Assembly (NCBI GenBank): GCA_039819095.1
Contig: JBCBSP010000003.1
Span: 248,001 to 312,000 of the forward strand
Direction: 5' to 3'
Source: JBCBSP01 sp039819095
GTDB lineage: Bacteria; Pseudomonadota; Alphaproteobacteria; Caulobacterales; Maricaulaceae
Length of the DNA: 64,000 bases
This document shows positions 1 to 8,795 of the stretch, in pieces (the first letter of the stretch is position 1; each line of letters opens with the position of its first letter). A program made the position numbers and the translations under genes. The notes below the pieces were generated by a model. It saw only the letters and a program-made list of their open reading frames with translations. It was not told the DNA's origin and searched no databases.

Positions 1-21
1 CATGCTACCCGCCCGCGCAAT

Positions 22-65
22 GACCGCGAAGGCGGTCTTTGCACCTGGCCGGATAAAACCCGGCC
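22..65 (+). promoter_or_regulatory. Two small hairpins upstream of secB
   Basis: Two perfect inverted repeats lie in tandem before secB. GACCGC (22-27) pairs with GCGGTC (32-37) across a GAAG loop and is followed by TTT. GGCCGG (47-52) pairs with CCGGCC (60-65) across ATAAAAC. The first could end transcription of a gene left of the window; the second may be leader structure. Function is inferred only. Confidence 0.3.
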
Positions 66-125
66 CCGCGCGCGAACGGAATGATCCTGAGCACGTGGTT
101 TTCAATTCACTGGACGAGATCTGAC

Positions 126-650
126 ATGACCGATGCGCCCGCCAACCCGACCCCGCCCGCCGACGCCGGGGTCGACCAGCAACCCGTTATTCGAGTTCTG
201 GGTCAATACCTTAAGGATCTATCATTTGAGAATCCGGGCGCACCCGCCAGCCTGCGCGGCCAGGGCCAGCCGCAAATCCGACTGCAGATCGACGTTCGCG
301 CCCGGGCGGTTGAAGAAAACGCCTATGAGGTGGAGCTGCTGCTGAATGCTGAAGCTGAACGCGAAGGCGCAAAGGTGTTTATCGCCGAGCTGTCCTATGC
401 CGGCCTGTTCCAGATCGAAAATGTCGATGATCGCGCCCGCGAACCCTTCCTGCTGATTGAGGCGCCGCGCATCATCTTCCCCTTCGCCCGGCGCATCCTG
501 TCCGACGCGACGCGCGATGGCGGCTTCCCGCCGCTCATGCTGGAGCCGGTTGATTTCGCCGCGCTCTATCGCCAGCGCCTCGCCCAGGCCCAGCAGCAAG
601 CCCAATCGCAGACCGTGCCTGACGCACCCAATGGCGGCGGCGCCGCTTAA
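126..650 (+). CDS. secB: Protein-export chaperone SecB
   Basis: SecB is a cytosolic homotetrameric chaperone that keeps precursor proteins unfolded and hands them to SecA for Sec-dependent export. The 174-residue product has the family body: VLGQYLKDLSFENP near residue 25, the beta-sheet segment AKVFIAELSYAGLF, and the EAPRIIFPFARRILSD and GFPPLMLEPVDF segments. A Gln-rich tail follows. The frame is open from 81, but the ATG at 126 fits the usual N-terminus better. The gene converges on dnaQ and their stop codons overlap (647-650). secB beside dnaQ-coaE-aroE-maf is a common alphaproteobacterial origin-flank arrangement. Confidence 0.95.
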   Translation: MTDAPANPTPPADAGVDQQPVIRVLGQYLKDLSFENPGAPASLRGQGQPQIRLQIDVRARAVEENAYEVELLLNAEAEREGAKVFIAELSYAGLFQIENVDDRAREPFLLIEAPRIIFPFARRILSDATRDGGFPPLMLEPVDFAALYRQRLAQAQQQAQSQTVPDAPNGGGAA

Positions 651-1366
651 GACGCTTCGTCTTTGAGAAGCCCGGCGCTCCGCCAGATCGTCTCGCCATC
701 CAGCGAGCTGATAAAGGCGGCGTGCCGGGCGCGCTCCTCCGGTGAAGAGAGCGGAGCGAGCGGGCGCGGACGCGCGGAACGCTCCGGGTAGACCACGGCG
801 GCAGAGCTGTCGCTCGCCGCCATGAAGTCGAGCGCCTTGGCGCGCCCCCCATTCAGCTCAAGATAAACCTCGGCCAGAAGATAGGCGTCTATCAGAGCCC
901 CGTGCTTGGTCCGGCTGTCCAGCGAGATATCAAACCGTTTGCACAAGGCGTCGAGGCTAGCCGGCGCGCCGGGGAATTTCTCCCGCGCCATGGCTGCGGT
1001 ATCGACGAAGCGCGCCGGCGCAATGGGCGTCCGCCCGCAGCGTTCAAGCTCCATATTGATGAAGCCCATATCGAAGCGGGCATTGTGGGCGACAAGCGGG
1101 GAATCACCGACAAACTCCAGGAACGCGTCGGCTACGCCCTCGAATTTCGGCTCATCCTTCAACTTCTCCCAGGTATGGCCTGTAATCGCGGCGGCCTCGG
1201 CGGGGACTTCGCGTTCAGGATTGACGAGCCGTCTGAGCTCCCTGCCGGTCGCGATCAGGTCAATCACCTCCACGCAACCGATCTCGGTGATGCGATCGCC
1301 CTCATCAGGGTAGAAACCGGTCGTCTCGGTATCAAAGATGATTTCGCGTTTCACGGTCCGGTCCAT
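647..1366 (-). CDS. dnaQ: DNA polymerase III epsilon subunit (3'-5' proofreading exonuclease)
   Basis: This is the proofreading exonuclease of the replicative polymerase core, a DEDDh-family enzyme. The three exonuclease motifs are intact: FDTETTG with D12 and E14, HNARFD with D99, and KHGALID with H155 and D160. The length of 239 residues is normal, and the C-terminal tail would bind the polymerase alpha subunit. It is the last gene of the minus-strand run from the candidate origin and overlaps the 3' end of coaE by 16 bases, so translational coupling is likely. Confidence 0.95.
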   Translation of the reverse strand: MDRTVKREIIFDTETTGFYPDEGDRITEIGCVEVIDLIATGRELRRLVNPEREVPAEAAAITGHTWEKLKDEPKFEGVADAFLEFVGDSPLVAHNARFDMGFINMELERCGRTPIAPARFVDTAAMAREKFPGAPASLDALCKRFDISLDSRTKHGALIDAYLLAEVYLELNGGRAKALDFMAASDSSAAVVYPERSARPRPLAPLSSPEERARHAAFISSLDGETIWRSAGLLKDEAS

Positions 1367-1941
1367 TCCTTCAGCGCGGCGCGCACCTGATCACGGGCCG
1401 CTTCAATGCCTCTGGAGCTGTCAATCACGATGTCGGCGCGCGCTCGCTTTTCCGAATCAGGCATTTGACGCGCCAGTATGGCCTTGAACTTGTCTTCATT
1501 CATCCCCGGTCGGGCCAGCACCCGTTCACGCTGGACCGCATAGGGGGCGCTGACGACCATCACATGATCCACCTCGGCGTCCATGCCGGTTTCGAACAGA
1601 AGCGGTATATCGAACACGACAAAGCCAGCGCCCGCCTGGCGTGCAGTCTCAACAAAGCGCGCTCGTGCTTCGGCGACCAGCGGGTGGACGATCTTCTCCA
1701 AAGCCTCAAAGCGGGAGGGATCGGCCTGGAGAAGATCCGAAAGCCTGTCGCGATCCACCGCTCCACTCTTAATCGCGCCAGGAAAAGCCCGGCGAATCGG
1801 TTCCACGGCACCCCCGCCCACACCATAGAGCCGCCCCACAGCCGCATCAGCGTCAAACACCGGGCAGCCCTCATCAGCCAGCAGCCCGGCCGTTGTGGTC
1901 TTGCCCATGCCGATAGAGCCCGTCAGACCAATCGTTTTCAT
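1351..1941 (-). CDS. coaE: Dephospho-CoA kinase
   Basis: CoaE catalyses the last step of coenzyme A synthesis, phosphorylating the ribose 3'-OH of dephospho-CoA with ATP. The 196-residue protein starts MKTIGLTGSIGMGKTTT, giving a P-loop at residues 8-15. The FDAD segment and the conserved VFDIPLLFETG motif follow. The frame is open 45 codons further upstream, but the ATG at 1941 overlaps the aroE stop in an ATGA junction and gives the standard N-terminus. Middle gene of a coupled operon. Confidence 0.95.
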   Translation of the reverse strand: MKTIGLTGSIGMGKTTTAGLLADEGCPVFDADAAVGRLYGVGGGAVEPIRRAFPGAIKSGAVDRDRLSDLLQADPSRFEALEKIVHPLVAEARARFVETARQAGAGFVVFDIPLLFETGMDAEVDHVMVVSAPYAVQRERVLARPGMNEDKFKAILARQMPDSEKRARADIVIDSSRGIEAARDQVRAALKEWTGP

Positions 1942-2804
1942 CTCCGCAATCCCAGCGCGCCCGCCAACAGGCTGCGCATGTCCAACTTGGGCGGCGGCGC
2001 GCCAAAAAACAGCTCGAATCCCGGGCGCGCCTGACCGATCAGCATGGCGAGTCCGTCCACGGTGCGAAGACCGCAAGCGCGCGCCGCCGCCAGAAGCGGT
2101 GTCGTCAGCGGGGCATAGACCATGTCAAACACGCCGGCGTTTGATGGGAGGCCTCCCAGATCGGGCTGAAACACCGCCTGGTTCGCCATTCCCATCGAGC
2201 TCGACTGAATGACCAGAGCCGCGTCCTTCAAGGCGACCTCCACATCGCTCAACGCGTGGATGGAGGCGGGCACCCCGAAAGACTCCGCCAAAGCCTTTGC
2301 ACGCGCAGGCGTTCGATTGACGATTCGAATATCCGACCATCCGGCGGTTTTCAGAACGTAGAGGGCCGCTCGCGCCGCACCGCCGGCGCCCACTAGAACC
2401 ACAGGGCCGTCTGATGGCTTTAGGCCAAGCTCATCGAGGGCTGCCTCAATGCCGGTATGGTCGGTATTGTCGGCATGGAGACGGCCTCTCTCATCGGTCG
2501 TGAGAAGATTGGCGGCTCCGATGGCGCTGGCCGCCGCGCTAACCGTATCCGCGATCTGCATGGCGGCCTGCTTGTGGGGCAGGGTAATGTTCACCCCCCT
2601 GATCGACAACGCCGACAGCGCGCCCATCGCTTCGGAAAACCTGTTTGGCTCCACCTCAAATGCTGCATAGCTTCCAGGCAGACCGGACGCCTCAAGCCAG
2701 CGCGTCATCATGAAGGGCGACAAAGAATGAGCAACCGGCCAGCCCACCACTCCTGCAAGCGGGAGAGGGCTGCGGCGGTCGCCAGATATTGCAGATCCTG
2801 TCAT
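1938..2804 (-). CDS. aroE: Shikimate 5-dehydrogenase (NADP)
   Basis: AroE reduces 3-dehydroshikimate to shikimate with NADPH in aromatic amino acid synthesis. The 288-residue protein shows the shikimate-binding SLSP motif (residues 27-30), the catalytic lysine in NITLPHK (K78), the DNTD motif (D115) and a GAGGAARAAL nucleotide loop. A C-terminal GQARPGFELFFG segment also matches the family. It overlaps maf by four bases upstream and coaE by four bases downstream. Confidence 0.95.
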   Translation of the reverse strand: MTGSAISGDRRSPLPLAGVVGWPVAHSLSPFMMTRWLEASGLPGSYAAFEVEPNRFSEAMGALSALSIRGVNITLPHKQAAMQIADTVSAAASAIGAANLLTTDERGRLHADNTDHTGIEAALDELGLKPSDGPVVLVGAGGAARAALYVLKTAGWSDIRIVNRTPARAKALAESFGVPASIHALSDVEVALKDAALVIQSSSMGMANQAVFQPDLGGLPSNAGVFDMVYAPLTTPLLAAARACGLRTVDGLAMLIGQARPGFELFFGAPPPKLDMRSLLAGALGLRR

Positions 2805-3385
2805 TCTTCCAGGACGCCCTGCTCACGCAGCATGGCGAGCACGGGCAGAAGCGGCAGGCCCAGCACGGCGTAATAATCGCCCTGCACCGAGCTGAAAAGC
2901 TGCGCGCCAAGCCCCTCATAGGCATAGGCGCCAACACCTGTGGTGAGAATATCGCCTGCATTTTCGATATAGCGATCAAGGAAAGCATCGGAGAAATCGC
3001 GCATCTCCATCCGGCATTCGCTCTGAAACCGCCAAACGACGTGACCATCACGTACGGCAGCGATCCCGCCGATCAGCCGATGGGTCTGCCCGCGAAACCG
3101 CGCCAGACGCTCGCGAGCGTCTGGCGCTGATGACGCCTTGCCGAAAACCTCGCCTTCAAATTCCAGAATCTGGTCCGCGCCGAGGACGAGCGCCCCTTTA
3201 TGGCGCTGTGAGACCGCCAAGGCCTTTTCTTCAGCCAGCTTTAGCGGAAGAAATTCCGTCGGTCCCTGAAACGCTTCGCTCAGAGCCGCTTCGTCAAGAT
3301 CGGCGGGGTCGATCTGGAAGTCCGTGCCAGCTGCAGACAGGATGGCGCGGCGCGAGGCTGAACCGGATGCCAAAATGAAGCTCAC
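2801..3385 (-). CDS. maf: Maf-family nucleoside triphosphate pyrophosphatase
   Basis: Maf proteins hydrolyse non-canonical or modified nucleoside triphosphates to monophosphates and have been linked to septum control. The 194-residue product starts with the signature ILASGSASRRAIL and carries the GADQILEFEG and GVGAYAYEGLG segments. The start is GTG at 3385, overlapping the stop of the upstream PPSR gene (GTGA), so no separate intergenic start site exists. Which Maf subgroup it belongs to cannot be settled by eye. Confidence 0.92.
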   Translation of the reverse strand: MSFILASGSASRRAILSAAGTDFQIDPADLDEAALSEAFQGPTEFLPLKLAEEKALAVSQRHKGALVLGADQILEFEGEVFGKASSAPDARERLARFRGQTHRLIGGIAAVRDGHVVWRFQSECRMEMRDFSDAFLDRYIENAGDILTTGVGAYAYEGLGAQLFSSVQGDYYAVLGLPLLPVLAMLREQGVLEE

Positions 3386-4215
3386 GCTGTCCCCCTGTGG
3401 TCCTGCAAAAGATTGATCACCTTGGCTGCAGTTTCCTCGATCGAGCGTCGCGATACGTCGATGGAAGGCCAGCTATGGCGGGCGAAAAGGCGTTTCGCCT
3501 GGATGATTTCATCCTTGACCGCCTCATCATCGACATAGGTCGTGTCGCGCCCCTCGTTGAGATTGAGCAATCGGTTGCGCCGGATCTGGACGATGCGTTC
3601 CGGCGATGCCGTGAGCCCAACGATGAGCGGCTTCTTCAGGGTGGGAAGCTCAGGCGGTAAGGGAGCGCCGGGAACAATCGGAATATTGGCGGTGCGAATC
3701 CCGCGATGACCGAGATAGACACTGGTCGGTGTCTTCGATGTGCGTGAGATGCCGAGCAGAATGACGTCCGCGCTGGCCAGGTCGTCACCCTGACCATCAT
3801 CGTGAGCCATTGAGTAATTCATTGCTTCGATACGGCGATAATAATCGGCATCCATCGCCCGCTGCGCCCCGGCGCGCCCCGTCATCGGGGCTCCCAGATA
3901 AGCCGACAAGGTCGCCTGGATCGGATCAAGCACCGCGATGGCCGGGCAGCCAATGCGCGCGCAGTCTTCTTCAAGGCGCTGCCGCAGGTCGGGATTAACC
4001 ATGGTGTACATGACGATGCCCGGATAGGCCTCAACATGCTCCAGAGCCTTGATGAGCTGGTTCGGCGATCGCACCAATGCGAAGAAATGCTCGATCGGTT
4101 CAGCCTGACTGAATTGAGCCACCGAGGCTCGCATCACATTCATCAGCGTTTCCCCGGTGGAGTCGGAGATCATGTGAATGTGAAGATAGATGCTCGGTCG
4201 TATTGGAGGGCTCAT
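3382..4215 (-). CDS. Pyruvate, phosphate/water dikinase regulatory protein (PPSR, DUF299)
   Basis: This family is a bifunctional ADP-dependent kinase and phosphorylase that switches pyruvate phosphate dikinase or PEP synthetase off and on by threonine phosphorylation. The 277-residue protein starts at the ATG at 4215, where the typical IYLHIHMISDSTGETL N-terminus begins, although the frame is open to 4443. The P-loop GISRTSKT is at residues 155-162 and a DDEAVKDEI segment lies near the end. It is the first gene on this side of the candidate origin and heads the coupled run to dnaQ. Confidence 0.92.
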   Translation of the reverse strand: MSPPIRPSIYLHIHMISDSTGETLMNVMRASVAQFSQAEPIEHFFALVRSPNQLIKALEHVEAYPGIVMYTMVNPDLRQRLEEDCARIGCPAIAVLDPIQATLSAYLGAPMTGRAGAQRAMDADYYRRIEAMNYSMAHDDGQGDDLASADVILLGISRTSKTPTSVYLGHRGIRTANIPIVPGAPLPPELPTLKKPLIVGLTASPERIVQIRRNRLLNLNEGRDTTYVDDEAVKDEIIQAKRLFARHSWPSIDVSRRSIEETAAKVINLLQDHRGTA

Positions 4216-4718
4216 ATCCGCGTCACTCTTCTGCGACCGGATCGGTCCGGCGCGCTTAGTGGTGGGCATTGCTGTGGAGAATTGGACCGGTTCTGCGCAT
4301 GGCTCAAGGCCAAGCCGGCGACGGGCTGACTTGTCGACGCTGCGGCGCCCGCGAAACCCCATTGCCGTGCCCAGTGAATTCAGACCCTGCCGCCTTCGGT
4401 GGAAAACCGTCACGGCACCATCAAGTCCTATGCGTCTATCCAAAAGTTTCCTGCGATTAACATATTGTAAATAATTATTGATTTTTTCTTAATCCACGCA
4501 ACTGGCAGGCTGTGAAAGCCTGGCCGGCTTGAGCAGATCAACACCCGGTGAAAAGCGGGGATTCAATCCATCGAGCACATGTTTTCCCCGACATCCACGG
4601 CCCTACGACTCTCATCACCTGATTTTCTCATTTATCAAGAAAAACAGGCTGACCGGGGAGAAGGGTGAGCCTTGCGATGCATGGCTCGAGCCAGGACGAA
4701 CAGGAAAGGACAACAGTT
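4216..4718. other. Candidate chromosomal replication origin (oriC)
   Basis: This 503 bp gap separates divergent PPSR and hemJ in the conserved origin neighbourhood. An AT-rich core runs about 4455-4493. Two near-consensus CtrA boxes (TTAA-N7-TTAA) lie in it: TTAA-N7-TAAA at 4457-4471 and TTGA-N7-TTAA at 4478-4492. DnaA-box-like 9-mers include TGTGGAGAA at 4273-4281 (8 of 9 to the reverse complement of TTATCCACA). Matches of 7 of 9 are at 4436-4444, 4490-4498 and 4632-4640. Two GANTC methylation sites occur at 4560-4564 and 4607-4611. Flanking transcription leaves in both directions. Origin function is inferred; no perfect DnaA box was seen. Confidence 0.58.
4457..4492. promoter_or_regulatory. 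Pair of CtrA-box-like sites in the AT-rich core
   Basis: Each site matches 7 of 8 defined bases of TTAA-N7-TTAA. The first occupies 4457-4471 and the second 4478-4492, so their starts are 21 bases apart, or two helical turns. In Caulobacter, CtrA silences the origin through such boxes. Because the region is AT-rich, chance matches are easier here than elsewhere. Confidence 0.45.
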
Positions 4719-5177
4719 ATGCCGGACATCTTTCTTCCCTCCGGCCCGGGATATCTGATTGTCCAGGGCTTGCACATCGCCTCAGCCCTGGTCTGGATGG
4801 GCTCGATGATCGTGTTGCTGCGTGTCTTCGTCCAACATCATGGCGTTGAGGCGGGCAGTCAGAGCGACCAGGCCCTGTCGAAGCTGGAAACGGGTCTGTC
4901 CCGCGGCTTGATCACTCCAGCCATGATCGCCACCTGGGCGCTCGCAATCGCAATAATCGCGCTGAACCCTTCTTTGCTTGCATCAGGCTGGTTGCATATC
5001 AAGCTGGTGCTGGTCATCGCTCTGTCCGGGCTCCATGGCGTAGCCGTGTCGGCGATCAGGAAGTTCGTTGCCGGAGACCGACCCTATTCGCCGGGTATCT
5101 GGATTCAGCTTCACCGACTCACGCTGGCGGCTGCGTTCGTTGTCGTTCTTGTGGCGGTGACGAAACCCTTTTCGTGA
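4719..5177 (+). CDS. hemJ: HemJ-type protoporphyrinogen oxidase (membrane, UPF0093 family)
   Basis: HemJ oxidises protoporphyrinogen IX to protoporphyrin IX in the inner membrane in bacteria lacking HemG and HemY. The 152-residue protein has about four hydrophobic helices, an early conserved histidine (H19 in LHIASALVWMG), an LLRVFVQHH segment, and the basic LHIKLVLVIALSGLHG helix. The ATG at 4719 is chosen because AGGAAAGGA sits 8 bases upstream; the frame is open to 4665. It is the first gene right of the candidate origin, ahead of rho. A CopD-like membrane protein is the main alternative. Confidence 0.75.
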   Translation: MPDIFLPSGPGYLIVQGLHIASALVWMGSMIVLLRVFVQHHGVEAGSQSDQALSKLETGLSRGLITPAMIATWALAIAIIALNPSLLASGWLHIKLVLVIALSGLHGVAVSAIRKFVAGDRPYSPGIWIQLHRLTLAAAFVVVLVAVTKPFS

Positions 5178-5509
5178 TGCCGGCCTGGCGTGTCGTAAAA
5201 TCTTGACGCGGAGACCGCTGGCGCTGCTTGACCCAAGGGTCTGATCATGGCACGCAGAATAAGACTCCTTTTGAGGACGACCTTCCTTTTCCGCGCAAAG
5301 CAAGATGATCCGATGATCATAGCTTCCTGCTGCGGCTCTCGCTTGTGACGCCATAGCCGGACTATCTGCAGCCGGCGCCTGATCTGCATCCGGATTGAAC
5401 CGGCTGCCAATGCGTGCCGAATTTGCACGCGCTACGCGCTCAAACGCAGGTGTTCCGCGGTTTCAATCATGAGCGATCCACTGACTCTTCTGGATTACGA
5501 GATCACCAA
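5178..5509 (+). other. Intergenic region between hemJ and rho
   Basis: This 332 bp stretch has no convincing gene on either strand. The open frame on the minus strand (4983-5354) is low-complexity and runs into hemJ. The region should contain the rho promoter and leader, where rho autoregulation is known in other bacteria, but I recognise no specific element beyond a short GATGATC repeat near 5303-5318. Confidence 0.4.
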
Positions 5510-6865
5510 ATGACCGACGATGCTTCAGACCTTTATGACGGCGATAACGGTGCGGATTTTGAGACTGAGGACGCGCCGCGCGAGCCCCGCGAACCCCGGT
5601 ACAAGCGCATGTCGCTTCAGGAATTGAAGACAAAATCGCCTGCCGAACTTCTCTCACTGGCCGAAGGCCTGGACATCGAGAACGCAGCCTCGCTTCGCAA
5701 GCAGGGCATGATGTTCGCGATCCTGAAGGCGCTCGCCGATGAAGGATCGGAAATTCACGGCGGCGGCACGCTGGAAGTGCTGCAGGACGGGTTTGGTTTC
5801 CTACGTTCGCCTGAAGCCAACTACCTGCCGGGTCCGGACGACATTTATGTCTCCCCGACCCAAATTCGCAGATTCGGCCTGCGCAATGGCGATACGGTTG
5901 AGGGCGAGATCCGATCGCCGCGTGACGGGGAGCGCTATTTCGCTCTGCTGAAAGTCAGCCTGATCAATTTCGAGGATCCGGAGAAGACCAAGCACAAGGT
6001 CCATTTCGACAACCTCACCCCGCTCTATCCTGACCAGCGCTTCAACATGGAGATAGAAGATCCCACGAAGAAGGACCGGTCAGGCCGTGTGATCGATATC
6101 GTATCTCCACTGGGCAAGGGTCAGCGCGGATTGATCGTCGCGCCGCCGCGCACAGGTAAGACGGTGTTGCTTCAAAACATCGCGCACGCGATCGAGACTA
6201 ACCATCCCGACTGCTTCCTCATCGTCCTGCTCATTGATGAGCGCCCGGAGGAAGTCACAGACATGCAGCGCACGGTGAAGGGCGAGGTGATTTCCTCAAC
6301 CTTCGACGAGCCGCCGACGCGGCACGTCCAGGTCTCTGAAATGGTGATCGAGAAGGCCAAGCGCCTCGTTGAGCATGGCCGTGACGTCGTGATCCTTCTG
6401 GATTCCATCACGCGCCTGGGCCGGGCCTACAACACGGTGGTCCCAAGCTCCGGCAAGGTTCTCACCGGCGGCGTTGATTCCAACGCTCTGCAGCGCCCGA
6501 AGCGCTTCTTCGGCGCCGCACGAAACATTGAGGAGGGCGGCTCGCTGACGATTATCGCCACCGCGCTCATCGATACCGGTTCGCGCATGGACGAGGTTAT
6601 TTTCGAAGAGTTCAAGGGCACGGGCAATTCGGAAATCGTTCTGGACCGCAAGGCCGCTGACAAGCGGGTCTTCCCGGCGATCGATATCCTCAAATCCGGC
6701 ACCCGGAAGGAAGAACTCCTGGTCGATAAGAAAGACCTTCAGAAAACCTATGTGCTGCGCCGCATCCTTAACCCGATGGGCACCCAGGACGCGATCGAAT
6801 TCCTGCTCGGCAAGCTCAAAGAGTCGAAGAACAATGATGAATTCTTCGATTCTATGAACACATAG
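5510..6865 (+). CDS. rho: Transcription termination factor Rho
   Basis: Rho is the hexameric RNA helicase that ends transcription at rut sites. The 451-residue protein has an acidic N-terminal extension of about 30 residues, then MSLQELKTKSPAELL, an OB-fold RNA-binding region (DGFGFLRS ... DDIYVSP), and an ATPase core. The Walker A motif APPRTGKT is at residues 211-218, and LIDERPEEV and VVPSSGKVLTGG follow. The ATG at 5510 is chosen over the upstream frame because homology starts just after it. hslV begins 7 bases after its stop, so co-transcription is likely. Confidence 0.95.
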   Translation: MTDDASDLYDGDNGADFETEDAPREPREPRYKRMSLQELKTKSPAELLSLAEGLDIENAASLRKQGMMFAILKALADEGSEIHGGGTLEVLQDGFGFLRSPEANYLPGPDDIYVSPTQIRRFGLRNGDTVEGEIRSPRDGERYFALLKVSLINFEDPEKTKHKVHFDNLTPLYPDQRFNMEIEDPTKKDRSGRVIDIVSPLGKGQRGLIVAPPRTGKTVLLQNIAHAIETNHPDCFLIVLLIDERPEEVTDMQRTVKGEVISSTFDEPPTRHVQVSEMVIEKAKRLVEHGRDVVILLDSITRLGRAYNTVVPSSGKVLTGGVDSNALQRPKRFFGAARNIEEGGSLTIIATALIDTGSRMDEVIFEEFKGTGNSEIVLDRKAADKRVFPAIDILKSGTRKEELLVDKKDLQKTYVLRRILNPMGTQDAIEFLLGKLKESKNNDEFFDSMNT

Positions 6866-6872
6866 GCGTGGC

Positions 6873-7418
6873 ATGACTGATACCTTCCCAGGCTGGCGCG
6901 GCACAACAATCCTGGCGGTTCGCAAGAACGGGGCGGTGGCTCTGGCCGGCGACGGGCAGGTCTCGATCGGCAATACGGTGGTGAAGTCCACCGCGCGCAA
7001 GGTTCGAGCTCTGTCTGGCGGCAAGGTGCTGGCTGGCTTCGCTGGCGCAACGGCTGACGCCTTCGCGCTGTTCGAGCGCCTGGAAGGCAAGCTGGAACAG
7101 CATCCCGGTCAGCTGGCGCGCGCCTGTGTGGAGCTGGCCAAGGACTGGCGCACTGACCGCTATCTGCGGCGTCTGGAAGCCATGCTGATTGTCGCTGATG
7201 CCGATGAAACTTTCATCCTCACCGGTGCTGGAGACGTGCTGGAGCCGGAAAACGGAGTCGCGGCCATCGGCTCAGGCGGCAATTTCGCGCTTGCCGCGGC
7301 CCGGGCGCTGCACGAGTACGAAACCGATCCGGAGACCATTGCCCGCAAGGCTATGGCTGTGGCCGCCGAGATCTGCGTGTTTTCCAATTCGAACCTGACC
7401 GTTGAGCGGTTGGGGTAA
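6873..7418 (+). CDS. hslV: ATP-dependent protease subunit HslV
   Basis: HslV is the threonine peptidase ring of the HslUV (ClpYQ) protease. The 181-residue product has a ten-residue leader, then the mature N-terminal pair TTI with catalytic T11. AVRKNGAVALAGDGQVS, the AGFAGATADAFALFERLE helix, KDWRTDRYLRRLEAML and IGSGGNFALAAARAL follow. Its partner hslU is not adjacent but about 2.3 kb downstream, beyond two minus-strand genes. Confidence 0.96.
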   Translation: MTDTFPGWRGTTILAVRKNGAVALAGDGQVSIGNTVVKSTARKVRALSGGKVLAGFAGATADAFALFERLEGKLEQHPGQLARACVELAKDWRTDRYLRRLEAMLIVADADETFILTGAGDVLEPENGVAAIGSGGNFALAAARALHEYETDPETIARKAMAVAAEICVFSNSNLTVERLG

Positions 7419-7453
7419 GCTTCGATCCTTCTGGCGTGATACGCATTGAGCCG

Positions 7454-7575
7454 GTCATCCCGGCCAAGCCGCAGGCGCAGGGCCGGAGCCTATTCCATGA
7501 CCGACCCGGTTGTAGCCAAGAGGTTCAGATCAACCGGACTGGGTCCCGGGTCTCGAAAACTCGCCCGGTATGACA
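7454..7575. repeat. REP-like intergenic palindromic element
   Basis: The element opens with GTCATCCCGGCC (7454-7465) facing GGCCGGAGCC (7481-7490). It ends with CCGGG (7546-7550) facing CCCGG (7564-7568) and TATGACA. Sequences of this style are common between genes in alphaproteobacteria, where they form hairpins. A related, not identical, element lies at 35449-35556. Family assignment rests on pattern memory. Confidence 0.4.
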
Positions 7576-7625
7576 TCTCAGTGTTCGTCGTCCCGGCCCT
7601 AGGGGGAACGGCGCCGGAACAGGCC

Positions 7626-8795
7626 TTACTCCACCTTGAAGGTGAGACCGGCATTGGCCTCAAGACGGTTGATCAGGGCTGAGCCGAGCGCGGCGCCAGG
7701 CGTCCACACGCCGCCGCCTGTCGTGTCATGATCCACATCCTGCACCAGCGCCAGCGCGGCCTCAGTGATCATTTTCGATGTTGAGCCATATCCCGGATCC
7801 TTATCGCCATACACGCTTGTGGTGAGGCGCTGCCCATTCTCGGCTAGGCCGGTGAACATCACTTCGTAAAACCCGGCCTCGCGTTCTTCTTTCGAGGGGC
7901 CCTCGCCGGGCTTGGGCGGGTTTTCGGACATGGATTTGTCCGCGGCGACATGGTTGGCGACCTGCTCGCCTTTTTCTCCCGGCCCGGTCAGCAGCATTTC
8001 GTCATAAACGAAATCCTCGCCATAAGCGTGATCGAGCAGAGCGTTGGAGCGGTGGACATTCTTGGTGTTGATGGCGGCCATGATGAAGGGCGCTGACCAG
8101 CTGTTCAGATCGTCCTCATGGATCGGTTTGGCGCCGTGCGGTTGCTTGGGGCCTTCAAAGCCGGGGGTGAGCGCGAACGGGCTTTTCAGAAGATCAATGA
8201 TGTGAGGCTCGGTCATCGCGCGCTTCATGGTCTCGGCAAAGCTCGCTGCGGTTCCGCCTGAGAATGTGCCTTTCATGGAGCGGACGCGGCCCTTGACCCG
8301 CGCAAGCGGTTTTCCAACCGTGGCTTTTGCGTGCTTCTGCAGGAAGAAAACACCAAGATCAAACGGTATGGAATCAAACCCGCAGGACAGAACGATACGC
8401 GCGCCGGAAGCCTTCGCCGCTTCGTCATGATCGCGAATAATGTCCGCCATCCAGGCCGGTTCGCCGCACAGATCGACATAATCGGTCCCGCTTTCCACGC
8501 AGGCCTTCACCAGAGGTTCGCCATAGAGTTGGTAGGGACCCACCGTGGTGATGACGGCTTTGGCACGTTCGGCCATCGCCTTGAGTGAGGCGGGGTCTTC
8601 AGCATCGGCGACAATGAGCGGGGTGTCAGCCGGAGCGCCGATTTCATCACGCACGGATGCGAGCTTGTCAGCGGATCGTCCCGCCATGGCCCAGCTGACA
8701 TCCTTGCCATAATGCTGGTTGAGATATTCAGCGACAAGCCGACCGGTAAAACCGGTGGCGCCATAGATGATGACGTCGAATTTCTGCGTGCTCAT
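7626..8795 (-). CDS. Saccharopine-dehydrogenase-like / trans-acting enoyl reductase family oxidoreductase
   Basis: The 389-residue protein has an N-terminal Rossmann fold (IIYGATGFTGRLVAEYL at residues 8-24). TVGPYQLYGEPLVKACVESGTDYVDLCGE follows, as in the saccharopine-dehydrogenase NADP-binding superfamily, which includes mycobacterial trans-acting enoyl reductases. The substrate is unknown and no signal peptide is seen. It sits with the VOC gene between hslV and hslU on the opposite strand, and its 3' end faces hslV across the REP-like element. The superfamily call is firm; a specific reaction cannot be given. Confidence 0.8.
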   Translation of the reverse strand: MSTQKFDVIIYGATGFTGRLVAEYLNQHYGKDVSWAMAGRSADKLASVRDEIGAPADTPLIVADAEDPASLKAMAERAKAVITTVGPYQLYGEPLVKACVESGTDYVDLCGEPAWMADIIRDHDEAAKASGARIVLSCGFDSIPFDLGVFFLQKHAKATVGKPLARVKGRVRSMKGTFSGGTAASFAETMKRAMTEPHIIDLLKSPFALTPGFEGPKQPHGAKPIHEDDLNSWSAPFIMAAINTKNVHRSNALLDHAYGEDFVYDEMLLTGPGEKGEQVANHVAADKSMSENPPKPGEGPSKEEREAGFYEVMFTGLAENGQRLTTSVYGDKDPGYGSTSKMITEAALALVQDVDHDTTGGGVWTPGAALGSALINRLEANAGLTFKVE

